Positions 37,452-46,658 of a DNA stretch of 64,000 nucleotides are shown piece by piece (position 1 is the first letter of the stretch; each line of letters opens with the position of its first letter). The notes below the pieces were generated by a model, which saw nothing but the letters and a program-made list of their open reading frames with translations, was not told the DNA's origin and ran no database searches. Location of the stretch: NCBI RefSeq assembly GCF_021513195.1, contig NZ_CP090974.1:62001-126000 (forward strand), written 5' to 3'. Position numbers and translations under genes: made by a program. This DNA is from Shewanella sp. OMA3-2. Lineage in GTDB: Bacteria > Pseudomonadota > Gammaproteobacteria > Enterobacterales > Shewanellaceae.

Positions 37452-40400
37452 TTATTGACTAATCTCTTCCCAGTAAATAATTCTATCATGGCCTCGATAA
37501 CGACCAAAAAAGGCACTTGCTTGGGGGTTAACCAATAAATTGACCGAACTCGTGTCGTAATTCCAATACCATTGTAGCCAACTATCAACTTGCACTGGCG
37601 AGTTCACTTGACCACGATAATTATTTGTCCCAGTATTTTGCCAGAACAAGGTCATCTTCCCTACAGAAATATTGCTACTATTATTAGTTCTTGCCACCGT
37701 TTGCCCTGCAACCTTAGTTGGAGTGTAAATTTCTGTCCCTGGTAAACTGCCATTAATCACGGTACAACTATCGCCAACATTAACAACCCACTGACTCCCG
37801 TTCCAATATTGTGCGTAAGTTGGCATGCGTAATATTTCATTTTCGGGGCCATAGGTATTATCCATAATCACCCTGCCATGGCGTAAATCCTGCGTAGTAA
37901 TACGTTTGGCACTGCAAGTATTGGACGGGGTTGTGCAGTTTCCTGCCGTATCAGCACGCATGTCAGGATCAGCAACAAACGCGATATTAGTGTCATTATC
38001 AAATACCTTCACGCCAATATCTAAAGCACTAAATGGGCCGTCGGCATTTGGTGCTGTTGTTCGAGAAAATTTAGCACGATAACTTGCGTCTACCGCAGCG
38101 ATGCCAGCAACCCATGATGCTGCATTTACAGGTAAGCTAGTTAACCGGTTTGACCGTTCAATACCGTCATTATTATTTTCGCCGACTAACTGTGCCGTCC
38201 CTTTTGCAAAGGCGGCTTGATAATTTTTAGTCACACTCGAAAATGTATTGTAGGCAGTAATATTCATCGACAGTGGAAACGACTGATCCATATAACTGAA
38301 TGCCCCACACGCTGGCAATACACTCACACCACTGATGACAAATCTGTCTGGTACAAAACGGCCAATATTTGGCGATTGCGCTAACGGAATATCATAGAAA
38401 CTGGAGCCTAAATAGTTAGTCTCAGGTTTAGCTGTGAACTTAAACACACCCACTTCACTAATAGATTGTGGCACAATATTGGTATTGGTAGCTTGCGCGA
38501 CTTGGGCATAACTCACATTAGATACAGTACCGAGCTCACCACCTGCTGGTGCAACAATGCTGCGGCCTAATGCAATACCACTATGGGCATAATTAGGCGT
38601 GTTGAGATTGTCACAGTAATTAGTATCGCCATCAATTTGCCATGCTTTCCCCTGAATGAGTAAGTTAAATGACTCACCGGCTTTTTTATACACATTACAA
38701 CTGCTGTTACCTGCCACACATTGGGCACCAGTATCCTGCGGCGTAATACATAAACCAACCGGAAAACTCACAAAGGGATCATTACCTAACATGATTAAGC
38801 CTTGCTCATTACCCGAGCCGGTATACCTAGCATCGAGTTGAAGCTGACCAGCATCAGGATAATTCACCGAAATTCTTGCCTTGCCTAAGGCATCAAATGC
38901 GAGCGCGATGTTGGTTGCCGTGGCACTCGTTTTACCCACACTGGTACCATTTACTGACACACTTTGACCATTAATTGGTGTGGAGGGGCTAGTATAAGTA
39001 CTCCAAAACGCGACATTTTTAGACACATTAGCAAAACTTGGAATACATTGTTTGGTGATGTCACTCTTTTTCACCGCACTAACCACTATGTCAGACACAG
39101 GTTTGTTGGCTAACTTATCAGGTACATCAAAGATAAAGCCGCTGTCAGCAAAACTCAGTGTACAGTTAGCGGCAGATGCAGTCCCACCAGCAATACGGCA
39201 TAAGGTTTTGCTAAAAGGTTTAGCGCCAGGTGTTGAGCCTGTTACGTCTACCGTAACTGTGCCCGCAGTATTTCGATTCAATTGTAGTGTAGTCGAACCA
39301 CCACTAAAACTAACAACATTACCGCCAATCCAGCCTCCGCCGCCTGCCACTGTCGCAGGACTTAGCGTGGCAGTGACATAGTCTGGTACTGTTTGGCTAC
39401 AATCGGCATTAGCACAAGCTTTAAGGGTAAGCGTTTCTGGCCCACAGGTTAACCCGCTACCACTGTGGGTAAACTCAAAATGATCAATAACCACGCCTAT
39501 GGGTCTTGAATTGAGCGCACAAATTTCCACATTGTCTATTTCATGGTTGTTAGTCGAGCCACCAGTCGAGCCTGTTAAAGATAATAAGAAATCAGCAGGA
39601 ATAGCTGCCTGAGTACTAATAGCTGCGGCATTAAAAGCAGGGATAATCTCAATGAATCCTGTTCCACTATTACGTTCAACTTTCACCATAGATTGTCCAG
39701 CTACTTTTGAATCAATAGTAATGCGATATCGGTGGGCAGGATCCACGTTGTTATTATCTACTGTAGGCGAAAGACAATTACCTGTGGTGTTAGTAGTGCC
39801 ATTACTGCAAGAACCACGTAAATATGGATACCCACCCGTACCGGAGCCCGATCCCCTAACCGCTACAGACTGACGTCGACGCCCGGGCCCGCTTGGACCA
39901 CCTTCAGTTGAAAAATTACCGAACTCATCAATGCCAAATCCTAACCAGCCACCGGCAAAACCATTGACGTTCGATCTAGCCCCATAACCCAAGGGGCCGC
40001 CATAAGCACCTGCTTGAGGTGTAATCGATGCATCTGATAGCACAAAGGCGATGCCATCAGCACCGCTACCACCATAGGCATAGTGATCAAACTCAATTTC
40101 AACTAGGTTGTTTGCCGCAGGAAATAAGCGCTGATAGGTTGAAGAGGTGGCTTGGTTTGTGACAGCTTGAGTCACACGCAAACGATTATTCACAATCGAA
40201 GGAGTAAAATTACCACCACTATTTGATACCACCCAGTCATTACCCAAACTACTACGCTGGAAGTCATCGGTAAAACATTGTTTCACTTGAATTAATCTTT
40301 CGATGGCTACAAAGCTATAGTTCTCAAAAATATGCCTTCTATCTGTATCTCGATAAGTGTCTTCATCATCGACCATACTGACCAAACTGTTGGTCAATTG

Positions 40401-42035
40401 ACAACGACGTAACCAACCGCCATCACCACCCTTACGGCTGTTTTTCCCTGCTACCAATACCGGAATATTGCTAAACCCTGTAAGAGGCGTAGTAAAACCA
40501 CATTGATACGCCAGGTCTTGTACACCACTTTCGGTAAAGGTTTGCGACTTTCCAAAATGGTAATTAGTATTTTCACCAGCTAACACCATTGCACCGCTGC
40601 CGGATTTTAGTGATAAATAGCCAATGGTTTCATTTTTAACTTGGTTATTATTCAAGCCTTCGGGCTGACATCGATTGTTATTATCTCTGACTTCTGATGC
40701 ATCTAACGCAAGCTCAATACCTGTTGAAGTAAATTGTGATGTACTGGTAAGCCAGCAGTTATTATTACGAGTTTGAATTTGATTCAACAATACATCTTGG
40801 CTTGATGGCAAAGTGACCTGTGTGTATGGCGAATTAGAACCAAACAATGCTTGATTATAATTAACAGAACCGGCTATCAGCTTAGTGCCATTGGGTAAAT
40901 CATGACTACCAGGTGTCACGGCTATCCAATGAACCTCTGGCATATTATTAGACGGAATATATTGATTGCTGGGTGATTCAGGCTCTTGCTTTGACCAGGT
41001 AAAACCTTGTGCAGTCACACTACCAAGCCCCACCGATGCGGGACCATCATTATTACTATTACTGGTTGACACAGTCGGCATTAAAAATACCAAGGGCGTG
41101 ACCCCCGTAGGAAAGGCCGTGGTGAAACTAATGCTAGTCGATGTTGCTTTACCATATTGAATATGAAAAGGCACTGTCGGCGCAGCATCATTAATTTTTC
41201 CGTTAGAATTAATGGTTAAGTATCTTGATGTGACTCGGCCATTAATAATTGAATTATTATCAAGGGTTAGCGTTTCATCACTATAAACCCTAGCCCCAAT
41301 GATAGCACCAGAGGTTAAGCTCAAATTATTATAAGCAATTAATTGTAATCCATTAGAGTATGAAGCATTAATTTTGCCACCATTTAACTGCGAACTGGTG
41401 CCAATAAAAATACGAGCATTACCTTGAAGTACAATTTCTGAATTTTGATTTAATTTGAGGGAATTTATCCAGTAGTCACCTGCAGAGAAAATTAATTTTG
41501 CACCACCGCCAACTTCAATCGTTTGAAAACGGTATTCCTGCTGCGAAGAAGACATGGTTAATGTGCAGGCAGAATTAAGCGAAATACTGCTGAATTGATT
41601 TTGGCCAGTATTCCCCAACGTAATATTTTGATTTGCGGTACAAGAACCTAAGCCACCACCTGCACCATTACTGGTTTTAAATGCATTATTACCGTTTAAG
41701 TTCAAACCTCGAGTATCACTGCCTGTAACCGTACAAAAACGATCACCACCAGATGCGGTATCGCAGCTATTATTCGGTAAACCTGAACCACTATTATTAG
41801 AACAATAGGCCAGATTTTCACCTAAAGTGCCATTAATACGAGAGCCAAATTGCATAGATAATTGGGGGTTATCAATTTTATGACAGCTATTATTACTGTT
41901 TTGATGGTGGCCTTGAGCCACTTTAGGCCAAGTAACCGACTCATCAATCACATCAAATGCCAAAACAGGGTTCATCATCAGGACAAGCGCAATGAATGAG
42001 CGGATAATAAAATAACAAAACCCTTTAATTTCCAC
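37452..42035 (-). CDS. mshQ: MSHA biogenesis protein MshQ, lectin-like domain
   Basis: A 1527-residue secreted protein with a signal peptide (SFIALVLMMNPVLAF, about 13-27). Three regions: a beta-helix-like N-terminal part rich in Asn/Gly (about 150-290); an L-type lectin/concanavalin-like jelly roll (about 587-842) with GADGIAFVLSD, YGGPLGYG and WLGFGIDEFGNF; and a C-terminal DUF6701-type region (about 850-1527). Start GTG 42035 has GAGG nine bases upstream and overlaps mshP by 11 bases. The last gene of the MSHA locus. Its size and lectin fold suggest a pilus-tip or surface adhesin (inference). Confidence 0.93.
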   Translation of the reverse strand: MEIKGFCYFIIRSFIALVLMMNPVLAFDVIDESVTWPKVAQGHHQNSNNSCHKIDNPQLSMQFGSRINGTLGENLAYCSNNSGSGLPNNSCDTASGGDRFCTVTGSDTRGLNLNGNNAFKTSNGAGGGLGSCTANQNITLGNTGQNQFSSISLNSACTLTMSSSQQEYRFQTIEVGGGAKLIFSAGDYWINSLKLNQNSEIVLQGNARIFIGTSSQLNGGKINASYSNGLQLIAYNNLSLTSGAIIGARVYSDETLTLDNNSIINGRVTSRYLTINSNGKINDAAPTVPFHIQYGKATSTSISFTTAFPTGVTPLVFLMPTVSTSNSNNDGPASVGLGSVTAQGFTWSKQEPESPSNQYIPSNNMPEVHWIAVTPGSHDLPNGTKLIAGSVNYNQALFGSNSPYTQVTLPSSQDVLLNQIQTRNNNCWLTSTSQFTSTGIELALDASEVRDNNNRCQPEGLNNNQVKNETIGYLSLKSGSGAMVLAGENTNYHFGKSQTFTESGVQDLAYQCGFTTPLTGFSNIPVLVAGKNSRKGGDGGWLRRCQLTNSLVSMVDDEDTYRDTDRRHIFENYSFVAIERLIQVKQCFTDDFQRSSLGNDWVVSNSGGNFTPSIVNNRLRVTQAVTNQATSSTYQRLFPAANNLVEIEFDHYAYGGSGADGIAFVLSDASITPQAGAYGGPLGYGARSNVNGFAGGWLGFGIDEFGNFSTEGGPSGPGRRRQSVAVRGSGSGTGGYPYLRGSCSNGTTNTTGNCLSPTVDNNNVDPAHRYRITIDSKVAGQSMVKVERNSGTGFIEIIPAFNAAAISTQAAIPADFLLSLTGSTGGSTNNHEIDNVEICALNSRPIGVVIDHFEFTHSGSGLTCGPETLTLKACANADCSQTVPDYVTATLSPATVAGGGGWIGGNVVSFSGGSTTLQLNRNTAGTVTVDVTGSTPGAKPFSKTLCRIAGGTASAANCTLSFADSGFIFDVPDKLANKPVSDIVVSAVKKSDITKQCIPSFANVSKNVAFWSTYTSPSTPINGQSVSVNGTSVGKTSATATNIALAFDALGKARISVNYPDAGQLQLDARYTGSGNEQGLIMLGNDPFVSFPVGLCITPQDTGAQCVAGNSSCNVYKKAGESFNLLIQGKAWQIDGDTNYCDNLNTPNYAHSGIALGRSIVAPAGGELGTVSNVSYAQVAQATNTNIVPQSISEVGVFKFTAKPETNYLGSSFYDIPLAQSPNIGRFVPDRFVISGVSVLPACGAFSYMDQSFPLSMNITAYNTFSSVTKNYQAAFAKGTAQLVGENNNDGIERSNRLTSLPVNAASWVAGIAAVDASYRAKFSRTTAPNADGPFSALDIGVKVFDNDTNIAFVADPDMRADTAGNCTTPSNTCSAKRITTQDLRHGRVIMDNTYGPENEILRMPTYAQYWNGSQWVVNVGDSCTVINGSLPGTEIYTPTKVAGQTVARTNNSSNISVGKMTLFWQNTGTNNYRGQVNSPVQVDSWLQWYWNYDTSSVNLLVNPQASAFFGRYRGHDRIIYWEEISQ

Positions 42036-42474
42036 GTGCTTCTACCTCAATTTGTCTTTGCACTCTTAAACAGTCAGTACTGGTGTTAGCACCGCAGGCG
42101 CCGGTCTGACATACCGCTTTACTACTAATACGATACTGAGTCAGAGAGCTGACTGTCGCACTAGTGCAGGTGATAGTGACACTACAACCATGAAATCCAA
42201 CTTCATTAGCGGGTGGCGTCCAGGTTGAGCTAACATTAGTGCATGTAGCACTTACGCCATTAAGCGGGAAAAGTTGCCCTAAAGCAGCATCTGCACCACT
42301 GTTGGCACTATTTAATGCACGCGCGCCCCACACTTCCATCGAAATAGAGGCATCAGAATCTTCAACAATGCGCAGCAAGCTTGCCGCCAACATAAACATC
42401 ACTATCAGCACAAAAATGCCAATCACCAATGCGCTGCCTTGCTGATGTGATTTTATCGACAATTTAAGGAACAT
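42025..42474 (-). CDS. mshP: MSHA minor pilin-like protein MshP
   Basis: A 149-residue protein with a type IV prepilin-like N-terminus: SHQQG|SALVIGIFVLI then a hydrophobic helix. The Glu at +5 of classical pilins is missing, as in PilX-type minor pilins. C-terminal part has six cysteines that could form disulfides. Overlaps both neighbours by 11 bases, with AGGTG upstream of its ATG inside mshO. Confidence 0.93.
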   Translation of the reverse strand: MFLKLSIKSHQQGSALVIGIFVLIVMFMLAASLLRIVEDSDASISMEVWGARALNSANSGADAALGQLFPLNGVSATCTNVSSTWTPPANEVGFHGCSVTITCTSATVSSLTQYRISSKAVCQTGACGANTSTDCLRVQRQIEVEARGN

Positions 42475-43303
42475 TGATCACCTGCACCTGATGCTGATAT
42501 TTAAACGACTCACCATTAACACTAAACCTAGGCTCAATATGCACAATCGCATTAGTCACTAAACTTGACGGTGTTAAGGTTATGGCGGGTTCAATTAATA
42601 AATTATTAATAATATTTTGCGCCATGATCACCCTATTTGCCATTGCTGTCGGGGCTGGCTGACTGTTTTGATAACCATAATTGGTATAGCGGGTTAAGTC
42701 AGAGGTACCATTAGTTTGGTTTTCAATACAATAGCTAACAGGCTGCGCTGTTATATAAAGTCGCTTTAGCGGTGAGGCCTCGGTAAACCGAATTGAGCTG
42801 CCAAAAGTTAAGCTAACTTGATCGCCACTGGTACCGACATTCGATATTAAAAACCGTTTTGCAGTGCTGCCTATAGGATTATAGATTTCACTTGTGGTAA
42901 GCGGATACATAACTGCCCATTGTCCTGCCAGTATGGTTTGGTTTATCACAATCGCACTCAGGGTGTTACTTGTCGCTGCGGGCGCAATAGGGGCATTAAC
43001 ATAAGAGGTGCTAGCAGTGATAGGCACAAACTCAATACATTGATAACGGCCATCTGTCGCTGTCAGTAAACGGGTTGAATTAGGCAGTGCACTGCGTATG
43101 TCTCGTGTCATGCGCTCAACCCCAAAACGACTTTGGCTTAATACTTGATCCACCGCACTCGATTCAACAAAAATACGCGTGCCAAAAATGATAAAACCAC
43201 TCACACCAACTACAATTATCCCTAAAATAAGAATAACGGTCACCATTTCTACTAACGTAAAACCAACTTGCCTAGCCGATTTAAACCGAGTAAAAGTACG
43301 CAT
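42464..43303 (-). CDS. mshO: MSHA minor pilin MshO
   Basis: A 279-residue prepilin with leader RQVG|FTLVEMVTVILILGI (prepilin peptidase site, Glu+5 present). The N-terminal helix continues to about residue 40. Probably part of a tip or priming complex with MshC, D and P. The start overlaps the mshD stop by one base. Confidence 0.95.
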   Translation of the reverse strand: MRTFTRFKSARQVGFTLVEMVTVILILGIIVVGVSGFIIFGTRIFVESSAVDQVLSQSRFGVERMTRDIRSALPNSTRLLTATDGRYQCIEFVPITASTSYVNAPIAPAATSNTLSAIVINQTILAGQWAVMYPLTTSEIYNPIGSTAKRFLISNVGTSGDQVSLTFGSSIRFTEASPLKRLYITAQPVSYCIENQTNGTSDLTRYTNYGYQNSQPAPTAMANRVIMAQNIINNLLIEPAITLTPSSLVTNAIVHIEPRFSVNGESFKYQHQVQVINVP

Positions 43304-43887
43304 TAGTAATTACTCCTAACAGCTTGGTACTTAATCTCTTCACCACCGGGCGTAGTCACATTGACCGAAATAAGCTTAGCAGCTTGAGTGGTGGGGTTAA
43401 CATACTTCACCTCAACACTCAGCCCAAAATTACGATAAACAGAAGCGTAAGTTTGGCTTGAATTAAACATCAAAGAAGTAATGCTTAATCCTTGGTAATC
43501 ATCTACATCATTAAAACTGTCACGCGCCTCACCATCTGGTCCTAATGTAACTGAACACGTTAACCCTAAAGGACTATTGCACGCAGGCACCCCGCCATTA
43601 GGATTGGTATTTTGATCATAGCGTTTGCCCCAAATCTCATTCATCACTGAGTGGGCTAATTCAGCAGAGCGCATCCGCTGCAGTGACTCAACGGATCTGT
43701 CAGCTTGAGGGAAAAACATCGATGTCATCATCACAATGGCGATGCTTATCACTAACATGCCCACCACTAGCTCAATCAGTGAAAAACCTTTGCTGTACCT
43801 ATTGATATAGTCCCGATTTTTCGACTTTGAGTGCGAGCGCGCTAAACACTGCAACGACTGACTTAAAGGACTCGAGTTATAAAGCAT
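43303..43887 (-). CDS. mshD: MSHA minor pilin MshD
   Basis: A 194-residue prepilin. The long basic leader ends YSKG|FSLIELVVGMLVISI. The open frame begins at 43908, but ATG 43887 is chosen because GAGGG lies 8 bases upstream. It then overlaps mshC by 11 bases. Four cysteines in the globular part (ACNS, TCSV region). Confidence 0.92.
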   Translation of the reverse strand: MLYNSSPLSQSLQCLARSHSKSKNRDYINRYSKGFSLIELVVGMLVISIAIVMMTSMFFPQADRSVESLQRMRSAELAHSVMNEIWGKRYDQNTNPNGGVPACNSPLGLTCSVTLGPDGEARDSFNDVDDYQGLSITSLMFNSSQTYASVYRNFGLSVEVKYVNPTTQAAKLISVNVTTPGGEEIKYQAVRSNY

Positions 43888-44362
43888 AAATATAACCCTC
43901 AGATTCAACCGCCACTTTTAAAATTTCATCGGCATTGATGTTAAAACACACGCCAGCGCAGTTAGGTGACAACATTCTGCCTAAACTATCAAAAGTGATG
44001 TTAAATGACTGGCTAGCCGATGCGACTAAACTGATGGAAGCGCCGCCACTATAGTGTTGAACTGCCTCGGTGCGAATAAGGGTGGCGCAGCTATTACCTG
44101 CGCGAGCACTATAATGGCGTAACTGATAACCCGTTGCAGTAACATTAACCTCATAGCATCGGTCGGTATTATTTAATGCCCTTAATTGAGCCTGACGGAG
44201 TTCTGAAATGAATTCATTGCGTAACGTATATGCACTAAAGCTCGAGCTGGAAAAAAAACGCGGCAACACCACAACCGAAACAATACCAATCAGTATTATA
44301 GTGGTCACAAGCTCGACTAAACTAAAGCCGTTTAGTCTTAGTGTTGAACGGTTTAAATCCAT
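43877..44362 (-). CDS. mshC: MSHA minor pilin MshC
   Basis: A 161-residue prepilin with leader LNG|FSLVELVTTIILIGI and Glu+5. Cysteine pair CAGVCF near residue 140. First gene after the mshA terminator, so mshCDOPQ likely has either read-through or its own promoter in the 330-base gap. Confidence 0.95.
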   Translation of the reverse strand: MDLNRSTLRLNGFSLVELVTTIILIGIVSVVVLPRFFSSSSFSAYTLRNEFISELRQAQLRALNNTDRCYEVNVTATGYQLRHYSARAGNSCATLIRTEAVQHYSGGASISLVASASQSFNITFDSLGRMLSPNCAGVCFNINADEILKVAVESEGYIYAL

Positions 44363-44693
44363 ATTGCCCTTTCGATAAATTCAGCAAAAAAATAGCCATT
44401 AGCACTTGATAGTATGGCAAATTTTTTAAGTACTTGTCTGCCTATTTATTATCGGCAACGTAAATCCACTTTAATGATAAACCGTTAGTAAGCAACTACT
44501 CATGTCAGCAAGCTCGATTAGTGGATATAACATGGAGTTAAGTAAGGGGAATCTATAGGTGACTCTTTCTCAGCAGCGAGTGAAAATCATCAATATTAAA
44601 GTCAATAGTGCAACAACTGAACCTATTGTGGATAACTCACTTAAACGACCATGTGAGTCCTAGTTTCATTAATCTCAGATGAAATGAGCAGCA
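44363..44693 (-). other. Non-coding region between the mshA terminator and mshC
   Basis: No coding potential was seen in about 330 bases. It should contain a promoter for the mshCDOPQ minor-pilin genes, since a terminator precedes it. A TTGCCA at about 44416-44421 (minus strand) is a possible -35, but the pairing -10 is weak. Confidence 0.4.
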
Positions 44694-44721
44694 ATAAAAA
44701 AGCCTGCTAAATGCAGGCTTT
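44694..44721 (-). terminator. mshA terminator
   Basis: AAAGCCTGC (44699-44707) pairs with GCAGGCTTT (44713-44721) around TAAAT; on the minus strand it is followed by TTTTTATTG. It lies 20-45 bases after the mshA stop and divides the msh locus into two transcription units, or attenuates between them. Confidence 0.88.
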
Positions 44722-44740
44722 AGTTCATTACCTTTTAGCT

Positions 44741-45256
44741 TTAACAAGCAGAAGCATCAGGTATAGCTGTATACGTAGGAGCGGTTGTCGCTGTTGCTGC
44801 ACCATATGTAAAGAAACAAGTTGAAGGAGCTCCTACTTGCCTAAATGTAGCTGGTGTTGTTGTAGTATCAACAATCCAGTCAGTAGTTAGACCTGTCGCA
44901 GCTGGATCATCCCCTTCAGCAATACTAACTTCTAATACATTTTGAAAATCTGCTAATACACCTGCGGTTAAATAACCGAAATCAGCAGTAACAGTTATAG
45001 GTACCGCAACTGTTCCACCAATTCTTACAGTTTGGGTTGCAGTTTTCTCTTGCCCTGCAAGTGCAGATTTTGAATAAATTAATGTATTAGCTCCCTGCAA
45101 AGAAGCTTTTAATCCATTTAACGCTGCCACGCGCGCATCGCCTTGCAAATTAATAAACTTAGGCGCAGCAGTAACCGCTAAAATACCTAAAATAATGATC
45201 ACCACGACTAATTCGATTAGGGTAAAACCTTGTTGTTTTTGCATCAATTTTTGCAT
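44741..45256 (-). CDS. mshA: MSHA major pilin MshA
   Basis: A 171-residue type IV prepilin with a short leader and cleavage at QQG|FTLIELVVVIIILGILAVTAAP. ATG 45256 is used because AGAGG is eight bases upstream; an internal ATG four codons later is possible. Two cysteines, STCFF and the C-terminal Cys, form the expected D-region. The mature pilin is about 160 residues. Preceded by an intercistronic hairpin and followed by a terminator, as expected for a highly expressed subunit. Confidence 0.93.
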   Translation of the reverse strand: MQKLMQKQQGFTLIELVVVIIILGILAVTAAPKFINLQGDARVAALNGLKASLQGANTLIYSKSALAGQEKTATQTVRIGGTVAVPITVTADFGYLTAGVLADFQNVLEVSIAEGDDPAATGLTTDWIVDTTTTPATFRQVGAPSTCFFTYGAATATTAPTYTAIPDASAC

Positions 45257-45292
45257 TGTAAGCCTCTATAAATAAAATAAATAAATGTTTAT

Positions 45293-45328
45293 TTTGCTGT
45301 TATTTTCTCAATATAACCTAACAGCAAA
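45293..45328 (-). promoter_or_regulatory. Intercistronic hairpin between mshB and mshA
   Basis: A perfect 10-bp stem, TTTGCTGTTA (45293-45302) with TAACAGCAAA (45319-45328), and a 16-nt loop. It lies between the mshB stop and the mshA ribosome binding site and lacks a T-run, so RNA processing or stabilisation fits better than termination. Confidence 0.55.
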
Positions 45329-45335
45329 CTTTAAA

Positions 45336-45941
45336 TTAGTTGTTGGTGAACGACAACACTTGTCCTGTACCTGGATTGTATGTCACACCATTTGCGCCAG
45401 CAGTACTTAAATCCGGTGCCGGAGTCGCGATGCCAGTGGTTTGATTTACCGTCAAGGACGCTATTTGATGATAAACACATAAATCTATACCAGTGACATT
45501 AATACCATTAATACCAGTGGCCGAACCGCCGACATTGTCTAATGCTCTAACCGTATAGCGTTGCTCTCTGGCATCTGCGGTATACAGTACATTACGCGGC
45601 GCACTTTGCAATACACTGTTAAACACTTCTTGACAGGTCGCATCAGTCATTGAAGCCACATCAGTATTAGTTGTGCCTGTAGGAAAACCAAAGCGAGTAT
45701 CTAAAGAAACACTGGTACCGTCTAAAATCACCGACGAGTTACGACGACCATCAACTTCCCACTGCGCCCTAACAAAACCAACCGCGGTAGCTAAGCCGCC
45801 CGATACGCCATCAACACTGGCATTTTCAGCATCTTCTGTCACGTTTAAAAAACGCGGAATAGCTGTTGCGGCAAGTAAACCAAGGATCACAATAACAATG
45901 ACCAACTCGATTAATGAAAAGCCTTTTTGATTCAACTTCAT
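45336..45941 (-). CDS. mshB: MSHA pilin-like protein MshB
   Basis: A 201-residue prepilin: MKLNQKG|FSLIELVIVIVILGLLAATAIP with Glu+5. Larger globular part than MshA; two cysteines (ATCQEVF, IDLCVYH). In MSHA systems mshB sits before mshA and is a minor pilin. AAAGAG lies upstream of the start. Confidence 0.92.
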   Translation of the reverse strand: MKLNQKGFSLIELVIVIVILGLLAATAIPRFLNVTEDAENASVDGVSGGLATAVGFVRAQWEVDGRRNSSVILDGTSVSLDTRFGFPTGTTNTDVASMTDATCQEVFNSVLQSAPRNVLYTADAREQRYTVRALDNVGGSATGINGINVTGIDLCVYHQIASLTVNQTTGIATPAPDLSTAGANGVTYNPGTGQVLSFTNN

Positions 45942-46067
45942 AAGTTATACACTCTTTCAATTGTTGCATCGATTTATCTGCATAGCTAGCATTACACTAT
46001 CATTGCGATATCTCCACTAATATTAGCAGCTTATTGCAACTTGCTAAAATTTATTTACTTTCTGTAT

Positions 46068-46625
46068 CTACTTTTTAAAAAAAAGCACTCTTCCGGAGGT
46101 AAATTGATAACTGATATTAGCGAAATCTCCCGCGGTATATCGACATATTCTATCATCGGCATCATAGCTCACCTCAATGTCGGTTAGTTGAGTCGCTAAT
46201 AATTGATACCACAAACGTTTACACCCTTGAACATCTAAACTGTCAATTATCGGCCACCCTTTATCTGACAGACTAATCCAGTTATCTGCAGCAAAAAACT
46301 GATTATCTAAATCATCTGTCGCGTTTTGTCGCTCTGCTTTAGCAGCGCCTATGTCACCATTATTGCCGGCTACCTTGGGTGCCATACTTTGCCAGTTAAG
46401 CAGTAATTGTTTCGGTCTACCACTTGATAGCCACTGGCTTTTTATCATGGTTGTGATATTAAGAAAACGAGTATGCTCAAGGGCTAAGCTTTTGCCAGCG
46501 ATAGTGGGTATAGCGTTAAAATACTTAAATCCTAACATAGCCAACACCAATAAAAATATGCTGATTGCCACTATACGGCCGTAAATTTTAAGCAGATCGT
46601 CATCGGCTTTTTGTTGTTTCAGCAT
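46068..46625 (-). CDS. mshF: MSHA biogenesis protein MshF
   Basis: A 185-residue inner-membrane protein with one N-terminal helix (about 15-35) and a periplasmic part with WLSSGRP and a C-terminal SYQFTSGRVLFFKK-like end. It lacks a prepilin leader although its size is pilin-like. Function unknown; position between mshG and mshB matches the conserved locus. A 126-base gap follows before mshB. Confidence 0.9.
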   Translation of the reverse strand: MLKQQKADDDLLKIYGRIVAISIFLLVLAMLGFKYFNAIPTIAGKSLALEHTRFLNITTMIKSQWLSSGRPKQLLLNWQSMAPKVAGNNGDIGAAKAERQNATDDLDNQFFAADNWISLSDKGWPIIDSLDVQGCKRLWYQLLATQLTDIEVSYDADDRICRYTAGDFANISYQFTSGRVLFFKK

Positions 46626-46658
46626 AAATGTTCCTCACCTATTGAGGTCATTGATTAT

